Source of the DNA: Metellina segmentata
Lineage: Eukaryota; Arthropoda; Arachnida; Araneae; Tetragnathidae
DNA length: 64,000 nucleotides
Assembly: GCA_947359465.1 (NCBI GenBank)
Contig: OX375881.1
Coordinates: 71,757,914 to 71,821,913 of the forward strand
Direction: 5' to 3'
Part shown: piece by piece, positions 11,850-24,827 of the stretch
Layout: every line of letters begins with the position of its first letter
How positions within the stretch are numbered: the stretch's first letter is position 1
Made by a program: the position numbers and the translations under genes
The notes under the pieces: model-generated
What the model saw: the letters and a program-made list of their open reading frames with translations, nothing else
Database searches by the model: none
What the model was told of the DNA's origin: nothing

Positions 11850-12420
11850 GTTGAGTGGAAAATAAGAGGTTATGTCTCGCTGGAGCGTGGACCGGGGCGA
11901 GGGAGGGTTCACGTAAAATTCTTCTCCACCCCCACCCCCGAGATGAAGTGAAGTGAGCATTTGCATAGGGAGCAGGAAGAGCGGGATTAACCACGCCCAC
12001 TTTATTCTCCCGTCTCAGGGAATGGACGGAAAATGGAAATTGCCTCGTGTTGCCAAAAAACAAACTTAAGTTTTATCGAATTTCCGAGGAGGTTTATTTT
12101 GCGCTCTCGTTCCGCTTTAGTTTTTTAATATTATTTTGTTACCGGATGGAATTATATTTCGCGATTGAATTATTTTCAACCTCATCTCTCGCATAGATGT
12201 TTTTTAATACATTACCCCCCCCCCCCCTTTTCTCGTATTATTACTTTCGCAGCGGTTGTGCGGGTAATTTATTTATTTGCCCGGGTTTTTATTCTCTGTG
12301 CGTTATTTTTCAGTCGTTAAATTTATTTCCGCGTTCTCCCATTAATGGTGGTTTAACGGCGCGGTCCTGCGTGGGTAAGGGGAGGGCGAAATGAAAAGTA
12401 ATATGAAATATTATTGAGAA
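11850..12420. promoter_or_regulatory. GC-richer unique island; candidate non-coding element
   Basis: The composition rises sharply relative to the neighbours (CCACGCCCACTTTATTCTCC, GGTTTAACGGCGCGGTCC) and includes a C12 run near 12213-12224. Open frames here are short and conflict between strands. The pattern fits an intronic regulatory island; no family match is claimed. 12421-12884 that follows is AT-rich and unassigned. Confidence 0.25.
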
Positions 12421-12884
12421 AAAGTTCGCTGGAAAGGGTAAGGGGAAAAAAGAAGGTAAAAACTTTCTCCCCGTAGTTACTAAATTGTTTCTGTGATGAA
12501 ATATATTTTTCGGGCGGACTGTAGCGCCGGTTTAGAAGAAAAGTGGCTTATTCCCAGGCAGTCTTGCTTTCCCATCACCACCGAATTATCTTTAACTATT
12601 CTATTAAGGTACTACTATTTCTCATTAAAGAAGACGAAAATTTAACACAATTGAATGCAAACTAAGGAAAAAATTACTATAGACTACATATTATAGAAAC
12701 ACGAATTCTATACACAAAGCTATACAGAATCTATATTTTTAGGGAGGATTCTGTCAAAGGTTTGGAAAAGAATGTCTTCTTTCAAAGTGGTCTTGTTTTC
12801 GTTCACTACAAATCATCTTCAACTGTTTTGTTACGATATTACTAATTACTACTCACCAAGACAGTCTGTTTAAAATATTTAAAT

Positions 12885-13270
12885 ACATTCGAAAAGATTC
12901 ATAAATTTCTATTGACCAAATACGACAGGAACAAAATCTTAGTATAGTTGAGCGCTTTGGGAAGTCTTTAGTAGATGAAAATACAAACGAAAACATTCAT
13001 ACATCTCTATAGATCAAATACGACAGGAACAAAATCTATAGTTGAGCGCTTTGGGAAGTCTTTAGTAGATGAAAATACAAACGAAAACATTCATACATCT
13101 CTATAGATCAAATACGACAGGAACAAAATCTATAGTTGAGCGCTTTGGGAAGTCTTTAGTAGATGAAAATACAAACGAAAACATTCATACATCTCTATAG
13201 ATCAAATACGACAGGAACAAAATCTATAGTTGAGCGCCTTGGGAAGTCTGGTACATTAAGATACAAACGA
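12885..13270. repeat. 94-bp tandem array, about four copies
   Basis: GTTGAGCGCTTTGGGAAGTC recurs at 12947, 13041, 13135 and 13229 (final copy GCGCCTTGGG), an exact 94-bp period. The central copies look identical, so this is a recent expansion. Confidence 0.95.
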
Positions 13271-14239
13271 AAATATTCGTTACAACATGATCTTTTGGAC
13301 TTGGTGTAGGTTATACCATGACCAAGAGGAGTAACATCAATAGATTGAAAAGCCTTTTTAGCACATTTGCGGCAACTTTAGACGTATTTTGCACAAATAT
13401 TTATATTTAGGGTAGTTACATGAAGAATCCTTTTGTTATAAAAATTGACTGTTTTTGTTTGAAACCTTGGAAATAGTATCAAAATAAAAAAGAAAGAGAT
13501 GCTCTTAAGCATTTGAAAGGTCCATTTATTTATAGTAGACATTATTCTAAGTGGAATGAGATTTTTGGCTTGGTTGCGAGGGTATGAGGTGTTTAGTTAC
13601 TAATTGAAAGGCTGTTCATTTATCTCTAATCAGAATCAGTGCAGAGTATCTGTTTGACACTTTCAGTACTATCGCAAATAAAATAAATGCTTGAAGTAAA
13701 TAAAAGTGACTTCATATAAGCAAAGAAAGTTAGAATATAACGATCATAAAATTTCTTAACATAGAATCTACTTATTCAATGATTTTAAAGGAAACATTTC
13801 AAGTCGCTAGTCCAATTTTTATTCTGTAAGAAAAAGCTTTCATAATTTATTCAAAAAGTATTTTATACTTATCGTCTGACAACATAATGAAATATTTTCA
13901 TCCCAATCGGGTAGCAAAGTAGATTAATACCTAGATTCATAGACAGAATTCCACAATTTAATATTACACAAATCTAGCGCATTGTTTCAAATCTATCCTA
14001 AATAAACAATACCTAACGAGAAAATACAATACGAAAATGAGTAACACCTCAAAGATTTCATTTTCCACCAAATGTGTTCCATAGACACGGAACACTATAT
14101 TGAAAAATGAATTCAATTCAATAACAATAGCAATCGCATCCAAATCCAATTACCGCAGAGTAAAATTCGAAAACTGCTCCATCCTTTCGCGTTCGTCACA
14201 ACCTCTCGAAAAGCGAGAATATTTTTAAAAATAATTTCC
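13271..14239. other. AT-rich unique stretch, nothing recognised
   Basis: No repeat shared with the rest of the window, no domain-bearing open frame and no RNA gene was seen. Confidence 0.5.
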
Positions 14240-14780
14240 CGCACCACGCAATCAGCAGCCGAAGCTGGCAACATCACTTATTCAGGAGATAAACTGAATT
14301 TAGAACTAATCCTACGACGCCAGGCGCTGGCAAATTTCAACAACTTGCAGCTCATTCAAAACTATCGCCGAAGTCATAAATTATGAAAGAAACGCAGGCG
14401 CGGTGTGCCTTGTCGCAAAACTGTTTTGGAGCCCAACTGAACCGCTGATGATAAAACAACGCCTGTGAGCGGCTTAATTTAATGAAGTAAAGCCCGCGTC
14501 TTTTACAAGCGGATGGACTGACGTGCCCGGGTGTGAATTTTCATTCAGGGTTTTTGAATTATTAAAACTCGCCGTTCCCCCACTGAGCTGCCTTTTAATA
14601 AACGTTCCCGCTTAGGCTTATGATATTCTCGTAGATTATTTAAATTGCGGAAAGACTCTTTTGGAAAATCCACCAGGCACTCGCTTCAGCCGTAAATTAA
14701 GACATTAGCGAGGCGTGAATTATGAAGGGGCTAAAGCTTTGGCTGACAAAATTTTGTCAATTAGGCTTATGGCTGAGGCT
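14240..14780. promoter_or_regulatory. Long unique island dense in homeodomain-type cores; candidate enhancer
   Basis: A balanced-composition stretch has many conserved-looking blocks: GCACCACGCAATCAGC, CATAAATTATGAAAG, GGCTTAATTTAATGAAG, TTTTGAATTATTAAAACTCG and CTTTTAATAAACG. No reading frame stays open across it. It resembles conserved non-coding elements of developmental loci. This is inference from composition and motif density only. Confidence 0.3.
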
Positions 14781-15569
14781 TTGAGTCAGCGGGAAAGTGA
14801 GATGGGCAGTGCATACTTTTACGTTCTAAAAACGGGTTAAATATGATCCGATACTAACTTGATGTGAATCCACGTTTCTTTTTAAGTACTCTGAAGCCGG
14901 TTATAAGTCAATGAAATAGTAAGTAATAGTAATGGAATCGAATTCAGGGCATGTGTTCAGAAAATAATTTTGAAGTGGATCTACTCATTTTTCTCCGTTT
15001 TCTATGGTTAATGAAAAGCTATAATGCTAAATGAACAATACGTTAAATGTTTTCTCGATGGTTTTCAGACTTATCTAAGTCTCTTTTTATCCTTATGATT
15101 AAAGGAACTTCTATTTGTGTTGATTAAATTACTTTCAATGTGTATTTTTTATTTTAATTTAGCGTTTAATGTATTTTGAACAGGACACTAGCCTTAAGCG
15201 TCCATTTCTCTGAGTATACTTTAGATCCCTCATGTCTAGGCGAATAGACAACTGACTTTTATCGTCTTGAACCATAAATAGAGGTTTCTTCCTTTCCCAT
15301 TCAATCACCTAGAACATGGCTATATTCTTTGCTTGATTTAGAAACCAATCAAGTTGCTCTAATACTATTCATAATAATTCATTTGTAAATAGATTTCATT
15401 ATTTTCAAATTTGTCCTCAATTTTTCTATTTATGGGCATTTTACGAACGATTCGGGTATAGCCTGGACACTTAGCGTCTCTTCTCTGAATACGATCCTGA
15501 CATGTCTCTCCTCTATGGTCTTATCTCTATAAAAGATACTAAATGCCATTTTTTTAATGCAAAACCAAG

Positions 15570-16380
15570 TATAGTCACATGAAGGCTCAAGAAAGTGTTA
15601 GTATATGAATCCATAGTTGGTAATGGAGAATTTTCTTTTAGTTGTGTGTCAAGAAACAAAACAAATAGTCCCTGTATCTGTACTTATGAAACACAGTTTA
15701 ATTGCTATATTACAGAAAAAATAAACTTTCCAGATACTAACGGGGCTCAGTTATCCCTAATATAAAAAAAATATGATCCTAGAGCAACAAAGCATTTTGG
15801 TCTTGTATGTGGACTCGAGGCAAAAATGTTTTTATTAAAACCACGGATTCACATACGCGGATGCTCAATGAAACTGTCAATTGGTGAATCCTTAATTACA
15901 ACAGAGAATTTGCTTCGAATTGGTTTTCACGAAGCTAAGCCAAAGGTTACGTTTGTGGACTTACGTAAAGGTTTAGTTGCTATATTACAAAAATATATCT
16001 TCCAGAGACCGACGGAGGCTTAGTTATCCCTCGTGTAACAAACACGACCATAGATTAATAAACCGAACCAGATACTGATGGTTTGGTCTAGACTTACATG
16101 AATCTTTATTTTTACCTATAGATATACGCGACTTTAGGTAAAGTTCTCTGTTGCAATCAAGGAATCATACACGTGAAGGCCAATGAAAATGTCAATATGT
16201 GAATCCATGGTTGCAAAAGAGAATTTGCTTTTAGTTGGGTATCAAGAAGCACACCCAAATGTCAAATATCTGGAACAAACAAATAAAGAGTTTGTTGATG
16301 AATTGCAGAAAATATATCTTGCAGAAATATTCTTCCAGATACTGACGTCGGTCTAGTCATCATTCATGTTCCAAAACAAG
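15570..16380. repeat. Diverged ~300-bp tandem array, about three copies
   Basis: The block TTCCAGATACTGACG...CTAGTTATCCC recurs near 15729, 15999 and 16334. The block TGAATCCATGGTTGCAA-AGAGAATTTGCTTTTAG recurs near 15605, 15885 and 16201. Unit length varies from about 270 to 335 bp. A short plus-strand open frame at 15826-16023 lies inside one unit and is not conserved in the others. The flanks 14781-15569 and 16381-17399 are AT-rich and unassigned. Confidence 0.75.
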
Positions 16381-17399
16381 ACCAAAACAGAACAACAAAT
16401 CAGATACTTACTCATATAGCTCAACAGCCACAAAAAAAACAACCTAACCGCATTAAATAGACATGCTAATGGTGATTTATATCTCCTTTTCACAGGTCAC
16501 CGTATCGAATAAGTTAATAAAACATTCGAAATTGTGTTATCTTCAATTAAACTATCGCATATTAAATTAATTCATATTCAGTATACAGGTAAGAAAGTTT
16601 TTAGTTTTATTTAATTACCCTTACAAAAAAAAATTTAATTATAGGTAAGTATTAACCTTAACTGAAGTTTAAAAAGGACTTATCAGTATCATCAAATCTA
16701 TTAGGTCAGTATAGTTACCACTCCTGATCATGATTTAATTCTTTAAAAATATAATGTTCTAAGGATACATTTTTTATGACACAAAAAGAATAGATCTGAA
16801 AGCATTTATAGTGTAAAGAAACTTATTGACTCATAAGATCATTTATTTTAGCCAAATTATACCAATTAACTTCTATTTAAATCTAATATACTATTATCAC
16901 GGAGTGTTTAAATATGTATTTGGGATTAAATTAGTTCGTAATGTTAGATTTAATTCAAATTGACATCGATTAGTATGAATTAAGAGTAATATGGATTGAA
17001 TGAGTCTGTTTTACAGCATACAGGTCGTAGTTAGACTTGAAGCAACAAAAACCTGATTAATTACAATATTTTACTACTAAACACAGTGTGAATGGTACGT
17101 TATAAACCTCCGTAAGGAAAAAAAAGAAGACAGTTAAATTATTAAGGGCATAGAGTATTTACGTATAATTACTTAATTCATGATCAACATTATATGTTAG
17201 CAACAGGCTTTGTTTTCGGAACTGCTAAAGTTATTTGCTATGTAATTTTAAGTTGTCAGTTTTGAATTACTCTGGAACCCATTTACTTGTTTTTGAGTTA
17301 TTCTCAAATATTTACGCGTTCTCCCTTTTACAAAAACTACTTCCTTATTTACTAAAATTTTATTTAAATTTATAAATGAACTATTAATGCAGTTGCTAG

Positions 17400-18690
17400 T
17401 CTAACTAATGCCCGTGTAGCAGAAATTCACCTTAAGGTGACAAACTAAACCATACGTATGGCCTCCAAATAGCTATACTCTCATCAAATAAATTAAACAA
17501 TAAGATATTAACGTCGAACCAATAGAGTTAAAAAAGTATCAAAGTCAAAAACTTCTTCCACACTCACCTCGTCACGTGTTCATGGTTTAAAATGACGTTG
17601 TACTGTCCTCAGGTTTTATCTCGGATTGTCGTCAAAAGCCCGTTGTGTTGCTCTTGCGTGACGTTAATTAAAATACCATAGCATAAATTACCACTCTACT
17701 CTTACCAAAATCAGTTAAAATCGAGTACTTATTAAATGTCTGAGGGGTTCGTATGAATCTATCAGTTTCACAATCGTAATTTCCCTGCATAAATTGTAAC
17801 CAGTAACGTCCCAATTAACCAAAATAAACTTTTCTCTGATTCTTTCAAATACTATACGTGGTTATTTAGTCATAACGTCTGTATAGTGTGTAAAAACACC
17901 ACTACACTGCTGGGAAATCTTTTAACGCTTATATAGTTGAAATTTAGTGTATGTCCCGGTCCGAAAGTTCTCTTAGTGTGACAAATCAAATAATGAGACT
18001 AGCCTTTAAAATAAGCACGGACTCCTGCTAGTTAGAACAATGACGACAAAACCAATAACTATTTCCGCATTTTTCAAAATCTAAGTTAAAATTTTAGCAA
18101 TTCACAATCTGAGGGGGTTCACACGTATTCATCCGTTCTACAACCTACTGTATTCCCTGCATCACTTCTAATCAGTTACAACCTTCTTCAACAATAGAAA
18201 CTTTAATAGAATTCTTCAATCGAAAGACGTGTTTATTTAGTCGTTATTTTGTGTGCAGAAAAAGCAATACAACCCTACTCGGAAATCTCATAACACTCAG
18301 AGGGTTAAAGATTAGTTTATGTTTAAATACAATACGTTGTAGCGAAATTTCACCTTAGGGTGACATACCAAACCACAAGACCTACCTCCGGAATAGGTAT
18401 GGACTCCTAGTTGAATAAACAGTAGAAACGTGTCAAGAATTCTTCCGTCTAATAGACGAGGTTATTTAGTCAATATTTTGTGTGCAGAAAAAGCAATATT
18501 TAATAAAGCAAAAAGCAATACAACGCTACTCGGAAATCTCATAACACTCAGAGTGTTAAAGATTAGTTTAAGTTTCGGTCCAATACGTTGTAGCAAAACT
18601 TCACCTTAGGGAGACGTACCAAACCATAAAACTAACCTCCGGAAAAGGTATGGACTTCTCGTTGAATAAACAATGACAGATTGAAGTAAA
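17400..18690. repeat. Irregular, diverged tandem array (units roughly 230-370 bp)
   Basis: Repeated blocks are TTCACCTTAGGGTGACATAC (near 17424, 17968 degenerate, 18344, 18601), GTTATTTAGTC (17861, 18231, 18463) and CGGAAATCTCATAACACTCA (18280, 18530). The third and fourth copies are the most alike. A SINE fragment sits within the first unit. Confidence 0.7.
17568..17674 (+). mobile_element. SINE family A, 3' fragment
   Basis: CTCGTCACGTGTTCATGGTT leads to AGCCCGTTGTGTTGCTCTTG and then GACGTTAATTAAAA, the family's 3' end. The head and central body are missing. Confidence 0.8.
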
Positions 18691-18779
18691 AAAAATATCT
18701 TTAGAAATGTATATGTATCAATAAAAACCCAAAGCTGCATCCACACTCACCAAAATATTTTCCAGAGCTCACACCACTT

Positions 18780-19275
18780 TCCCTCTCAAAATCAGCACCC
18801 ACCCACTTCACTTAATGTCCAGAATCTACCCCATTTGCCGAAGCTTAGATATCCACACAGACCACCCTTTCTACTCCCATCAGGAGGACATCAGACGAAA
18901 TCCCTCATGGGGGATTTCAAAATCATCATTTTCTTCATAATTATCGCTGAAATCCTCCTCGACCCTCGACTGGGCCCCGTTGCCATCCAAGAATTTCCAT
19001 TAAAACCCCCCTCGCAGTCCCCAAGTCCACGGACCCTGGAATTCAACGAAGAGCACCTTAATTAATCCGCTAATTTAGTTCCTATTAATTTACTGGACGG
19101 CGAGAGCGATATAAGATTTGGGGAGAGGACACTTTGGATGATTTTCTAAGTCTTCGGGCGACTTGGGAGGGAAGGACTGGGAGGGTATGATAAGGGGTAT
19201 TAAAGCTCCGTTGACAGAAATGGCTTGAAAGGGTAAATGTGTGATTTAAAGACTCGAGCTGAGAGGGGGAGACCA
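18780..19275. promoter_or_regulatory. GC-richer unique island, possibly with a small open frame
   Basis: A composition shift relative to neighbours, with no repeat match in the window. A plus-strand open frame from the ATG at 18907 to 19065 (52 codons) starts MGDFKIIIFFIIIAEILL, a hydrophobic signal- or membrane-like start, followed by a Pro/Ser-rich tail. With no homologue or splice evidence it may be chance. A regulatory island is the alternative reading. Confidence 0.22.
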
Positions 19276-20150
19276 CTTAAAAGGGATTGTTAGAGTGGAG
19301 TAGTTTGGAGTAAAGAATTTATGATTGGTGTGTGCATGAAAGCTTCTTCAGAGAAATTACCAATCCTCGGTGGAGTCAGAACGATTGAATTAGGATGGGC
19401 TAGACTGGATATTTGGTGAAAAATACATCATTGTTGGAATCTATACTTTTGTTTGTACACATCTTTAGTCCTGCGGCAGACGTCTGCCTTTTCACCATAA
19501 ATCTTTGTCTGGCAGCACAGTATGGCCTATAACCAGAAATTTAAAATATTTAATAGTTTTATTTATTTGTATGTTAAAGACCAGGGTATACTTGCCCTGA
19601 TTTTAAGGTGGTTAATATCTGAAAAACCACATAGAGGACACGTTAGAGAGCTCTAAAAAGGCTCAAATTCTCTCTCTCTCTCTCTCTTAGGTATATAGTG
19701 TGGTTCCAGACAATAGGAGGCCGACTTTGAATGAGTTGAATTCTGAATAGGTTTGGAAGATTGTCTGAGAAAAAAGACCCAGCAGGCACCTACTCTTGAA
19801 GCAATATAAATAATGAACATATGATAAAAGTTGTTGAAAAATGTTGGGAGAAACTGCTCAGTCAAATTCCAACGAAGATCCCAAGAAGAGACTGCACGAA
19901 ATTTTTAGGTTGAAGACAGACCACGACTCCATTTGATATGATAGGATTGTAATAGGAATACATTACATTGCATCCAGCCCACTCTACAACTATGAAGGCC
20001 AATTGTTTGAATGATAGAAGCATTATGATAATGATTAGGCCATGTTTACAATCAAATAGACTACAAACTCCCGATACTACTGTAGGGTAAAAAGAGAAAT
20101 GGATGTCCTTCAGTCAATCTGGTATAGGATAAGAAAACTTTCCAGGAAAT
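19276..20150. other. Unique stretch with a (TC)n microsatellite
   Basis: A (TC)n run lies at 19669-19687. Otherwise AT-rich, with no gene or repeat recognised. Confidence 0.5.
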
Positions 20151-20455
20151 CAAATTTACGGTTTTGTGATTTTCTCTTAACTGGTAATTGCTTAAATTTT
20201 CATTCTCATTTCATAAACTTATCGCTGGATCTCTAAAGCCGAGGTTACGCGGGTCTCTATGGATATCTAGGGCGGTTTGTTTTCACTGTGTGGTTTTTGT
20301 CAAATGTACGGCTTTGTGATTAACTCTTTATTGGTAATTGCTTAAATTTTATCTCTCATTTTATAAAAGTATTGCTGGATCTCTATATCCGAGTTTACCG
20401 AATCTCTCTGGCTATTTAGGATAGTTTGTATTCGCTCTGTGGTTTTTGCGATACA
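20151..20455. repeat. 150-bp tandem duplication, diverged
   Basis: CAAATTTACGGTTTTGTGAT (20151) and CAAATGTACGGCTTTGTGAT (20301) begin two copies that share TGGTAATTGCTTAAATTTT, GCTGGATCTCTA and TGTGTGGTTTTTG-like ends. Confidence 0.85.
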
Positions 20456-20992
20456 TTAGTAATAAACAGTACTCATTGTGTGTAGAAACGCTTTTTAAGG
20501 CTGACTTAATGATTTTTCTGCATACATTCTTTAAATACTCATCTTATGATGACTATATTCACACATATATGATATTTTGATGAAGTATTAATATCAAATA
20601 TAATATCTTTGTATTTCTAGTATTGAATAGGATTCATTTCTTAACTAGGAACATCGTGTGTTCAGATGGAAGTCTAAAGGGACTACGTTTGAAATTAGAT
20701 TTTCTAAGCTATAATTTTTAATAAAAAGATATTGAATAAATAGATGCATTTTCAAGTTATGTAAGAATCATTTAGCGAAATAGCATAATTCCAATTGTAT
20801 ATGGAATTAATTTATAATATAGACAATACTTTACACATAATACTTTATATAGAATTAATCATGGGTGTGTTTTTAAAATCTATATAAATAAGAATGGAGT
20901 GTTTGTTTGTACATTCAATATTTTCGACGCATTTCAAGTTTTCTATCCGTTTTGGACCCTTCTGATGCCGAATCCGCCTTTTTCTCGTTTGG

Positions 20993-21030
<38 letters not shown>
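20993..21030. repeat. (GTCT)n microsatellite inside the Helitron
   Basis: About nine perfect tetranucleotide repeats lie roughly 115 bp from the Helitron 5' end. A second, looser GTCTGTCTGTCC tract occurs near 21136. Confidence 0.95.
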
Positions 21031-21031
<1 letters not shown>

Positions 21032-21893
21032 ATGTTGTGCCCTATACACGTCCACGCGGTTTAAGATATTTTCATGGAAATTTGCATACAGTGAGTACTT
21101 ATCTTGATTTAGTGAGTGGAATTGGTTGCGAAAGTCTGTCTGTCCGTCTTTCTGTTCTATGCTCGATTTTGTGTTTGTGTGTTTGTGTAGGCATCACATG
21201 AATTGTATTCCAGATATTTGATTGCATTGTATTTTATTTCATACATTATCTATTAATGTAGTGAATGCAATATCAAACATTTTTTTATTGTTATATTTAG
21301 ACGAGTTTCATGCTAAAACACCTGAGTTAGTATACTTAAATCAACCATAATTTGGTAGTTTTGGAAAAATTGGAATGTCTATTGAATATTACGATTAATT
21401 CGATTGCTTTACCAGTACTGCTGAAAAAGAAATTATTCTTCAAATTTTTTTTTTTTTTTTTATGGAATTTCATCTCTGATACGTCATTTATTTCGAGTCT
21501 TATTTTTATTCTTTGCGCAATGAAAACGATTTCCGAATATTTGGGACAGACGATATTTTTCAATGAAACGAGAATGAACACGATCGCGCGAGCAGTGATA
21601 TTTTTTCTGGTTCTTTCGCTCTGAATTAATTTCGCATTTCTAAATTTTGTACACTTTTAAGTTGTGGCAACTGTGCGAGATCAAGAGATAAAATTGAATC
21701 ACAAATTAATATCTTTAGAACAATTTTTTACGACATCTTTTATTTTGTTTTACTGTGCTGTTTCCTGTTTTAAATATTTATTATTTTAATAAATGTGTTT
21801 TCCTTCTCATCACACTCAACAGCACCACAAAGTATTAGACTTGAAAATGTTAGGCAAGTCAGTATAAATGTTCAGTAAATTTTAAGTGTAGTT

Positions 21894-21973
21894 ATGCCAT
21901 TATTGAAAGAATAATGCCGTTATTTAAAGAATAATGCCGTTATTTAAAGAATAATGTCGTTATTGAAATAATA
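21894..21973. repeat. 20-bp tandem repeat (four copies) inside the Helitron
   Basis: The unit ATGCCGTTATTTAAAGAATA is repeated with one to three changes per copy. Confidence 0.9.
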
Positions 21974-22483
21974 ATAATGTTTAAAAATCCAAACTAGAAC
22001 TTTTTCCAACATTAAAAAATTCGTTGTAGTAATCACAGGAGAAGATTGCAAAATTTCACAATGTCGCATACCGGAGGCAAGAGTGCCACAGGTAAAAAAA
22101 TATTGTTTTGTTGACTATGAGTGCGAGAGCACTCGCCGTAAATCGTAATTTTAATTAATTGAGTTGCACATGAAAACAACTTAAGAAAGGGAATTCCAAA
22201 TCTTCCTAAAAATCGTCTTTTATAGTAGTAACCTTAGTATCACCTTTCGTCTTTTTGTAGCTTTGTCATACGGCAATTGTGCGATGTATGTGAAATGTAT
22301 TACATGAATGGATATGCATGTGTAGCATTTGTGTCCAAAGTAAGTTGTAGAAAATATAAAGATGGCGAAAGGTGTTAAAATAAATTTTTACTCTACAAAA
22401 AACGAAAGTCATTATATATTTTGATTATCTCTTCAATCTAGAGTAAACGAATTCAAACCGAGTAAGGTCGGGTATTTTGCTAG

Positions 22484-24827
22484 TAAGATATATTTTCCAC
22501 TGCATCAAAATCAAAAATATAATATTAAATGCCCTTAAAACTGATTGTTTCTCTTCACAAATTACGCATAAAACTTTTACAAAAAACTGATTCATGTGCT
22601 CATAATTTCTTTAAGATAGTTGAATATTTCAATTACAAGTTTCATTGATTAAAAGTGGAATATATATTATGTAGAATTTCAAAAATAAACAGATTAAATA
22701 GAAGAGGATAGGCTTCAAAAAATCCCAAAAGATATTTTATTACAGAAGTTTTCTGATGCTACTTTTTGAAATAATTCTGCATAAATAATGCATCTAAAGC
22801 AACTAGCTTTCATAGATGTGGCAGACAGAAAATGTATTATACCATCAAAATTGAATACCGCATTAACAGCATTATGAAAACGCTGACAACAAAGGCTCAA
22901 AATTTAATAAAAACCTTTTCTGTCACGAACAGTTTCAATATTCAATACCGTTTCTACACGTGATTTAATAAAAAAGGACATTTTCAGAAAACATCGCCGA
23001 TAATGAAAAAAGACGAACACTACTTTAGCAAATTGAAGCAGTACTTAATGCCTTCGAAGATACCGAATAATTGCCTCAACCCCGATAAATCATATCAGTT
23101 TATAGCTTTAAAACGTCGCTTTCACGTTCTTGTGAATTAGATTACTTTTTTATGGCTGAGGCTGCTAATGAAAATGTTTTGCCTCTTATTTAAGAAAATA
23201 CGAAAAGACGGAGAAAAACTATTAATTCTAGATTAGATAAGAATGAACAGAAATTGCCCAGTTTTTCTTTTGGGATTTTTATTGTCTCTTTGCAAAGCGA
23301 GGAGAACAAAAAACATTCCACCTTTACAAAAATCTAAATTATAAATTGCTTTTCATTCGAATTGAAAGGTTTTTCTCTTGCTTTTTTAGTTCCTTTTTAA
23401 AATGGCTCGTTTTTTGGCACCAGAAAATGACAAACTCCTTCGACTGAAGCAAATACAATTATGCCAGTAATGTTAATTCTAAATCTATTTCAGTTAATGA
23501 TCAAAAGGTATCATCGTATATGCAGCTGACGTTAAACATATTTCTAAGAAGTCATTATGTTTCTTAATGCTTAATCATGCAAATGGAAAAATAATAACTC
23601 CTCTTAGAATTTTGCAGTATATAATATGAAAATAGCCTTCGATTTTTAAAATGTTACGTGAATACCTCATCAACTATTTAAATATAACAAATCATATTTA
23701 TGTAATATAATTTAACATGCGAGTTCCATAACCTATTGAAATTTATAAGGCTATACAACGCGATTTCGATTTCATATACAGCCTTTTAAAAATATAGATT
23801 AATTGTATGTACCCTTTTTACAGACTATTTTGCAATACATCGAATTTAAAATCGGTCTCGCATGTCATATGTATTGTTATATTATTCGCATATTAGTTGC
23901 ATTATTTGTTTTTAGGCTCGGTTTCCATCTATTTTAAATGTAAAAATCGAAGCTATGCCTATCTTATATTTGATTTCATTAACTTAAACGTATTGTTGAA
24001 AATGCAAATTTATGTGTTTGACATCTAATTTCTTCAGATATGTAGTTCATAGAATAGTTCGATGAAGAGTAAAACTGAAGCTCTTTTCATCTTCAGTTAC
24101 AACGAAGCAATTTGATATTTAGAACAAAAGCAAGTCTATGTATAATCCAATTTTTTTATGTGTAACGAACATTTGTATTTTAATGGTTAAAGATATCATT
24201 AGCAGAAATTGCATGTTTGAAATGCCGGAGGAATGTAAAAGGGAGTTATAAATTTTAAATACAATTATTACATTAAATTTGATTTTTTTTTCTTAGGCAA
24301 CTAGATGTTCACTCACAGTAAATTTCTCTCATAAAAAAAGTAATTTGCATTCAACTGAAATTCCCAACAGGTTTATTCTGAAATACAATTCCAGGAGAAA
24401 AATTTTTGTGCTGTTTATTTTTATGCAAATAAGGAAAAAAGAAAAATTATTGAATAGTATGACATAAAAATAATAAATCCAGAAAGGAATTATAAATCAC
24501 ATCTTTTTAAGCCAATAAAATAGTCATTCATGTTTTGTATGATGTAACATGCGATAATAGATAGCTGGCAGACGATATTGTATCTAAACATAGTTTTTAG
24601 ATTGGTCAGGCAGCTAATTAGAATTTGAGCCTTTGGTATAGCATAAAACATCGAATACTCTAGAAGAGACAAGATAAAATTGCAGATTCGCGGTTTTGGC
24701 GGTCTATAAACTGTATAAAAATTTAATTTATTAGTAAATTTTACTAGTAATTATAAATTTTATTATAAACAATTAAGTATAATACTTTTCATTAAAAAAA
24801 TTATGATATATGTATAAAATTTTATAT
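22484..24827. other. Long AT-rich stretch, nothing recognised
   Basis: No transposon ends, tandem structure, RNA gene or domain-bearing open frame was found. Short open frames at 22715-22900 and 24490-24672 look like chance. Confidence 0.5.

Larger units (their letters stand above)
20879..22483 (+). mobile_element. Non-autonomous Helitron (1.6 kb)
   Basis: The 5' end is TCTATATAAATAAGAATGGA and the 3' end is GGTCGGGTATTTTGCTAG. A short hairpin (CCGA-GTAAGG-TCGG) lies just before the terminal CTAG. The element sits between an A (20878) and a T (22484), the Helitron target dinucleotide. These are standard Helitron termini, which transpose by a rolling-circle-type mechanism. Inside are a (GTCT)n run and a 20-bp tandem repeat. 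No Rep/helicase coding sequence is visible, so it would depend on an autonomous partner. Open frames inside are short and unremarkable. Confidence 0.8.

Noticed and set aside
21352..21624. Plus and minus frames around 21.4-21.6 kb
   Set aside because: They are low-complexity (poly-F/poly-K from a T-run) and inside a Helitron.
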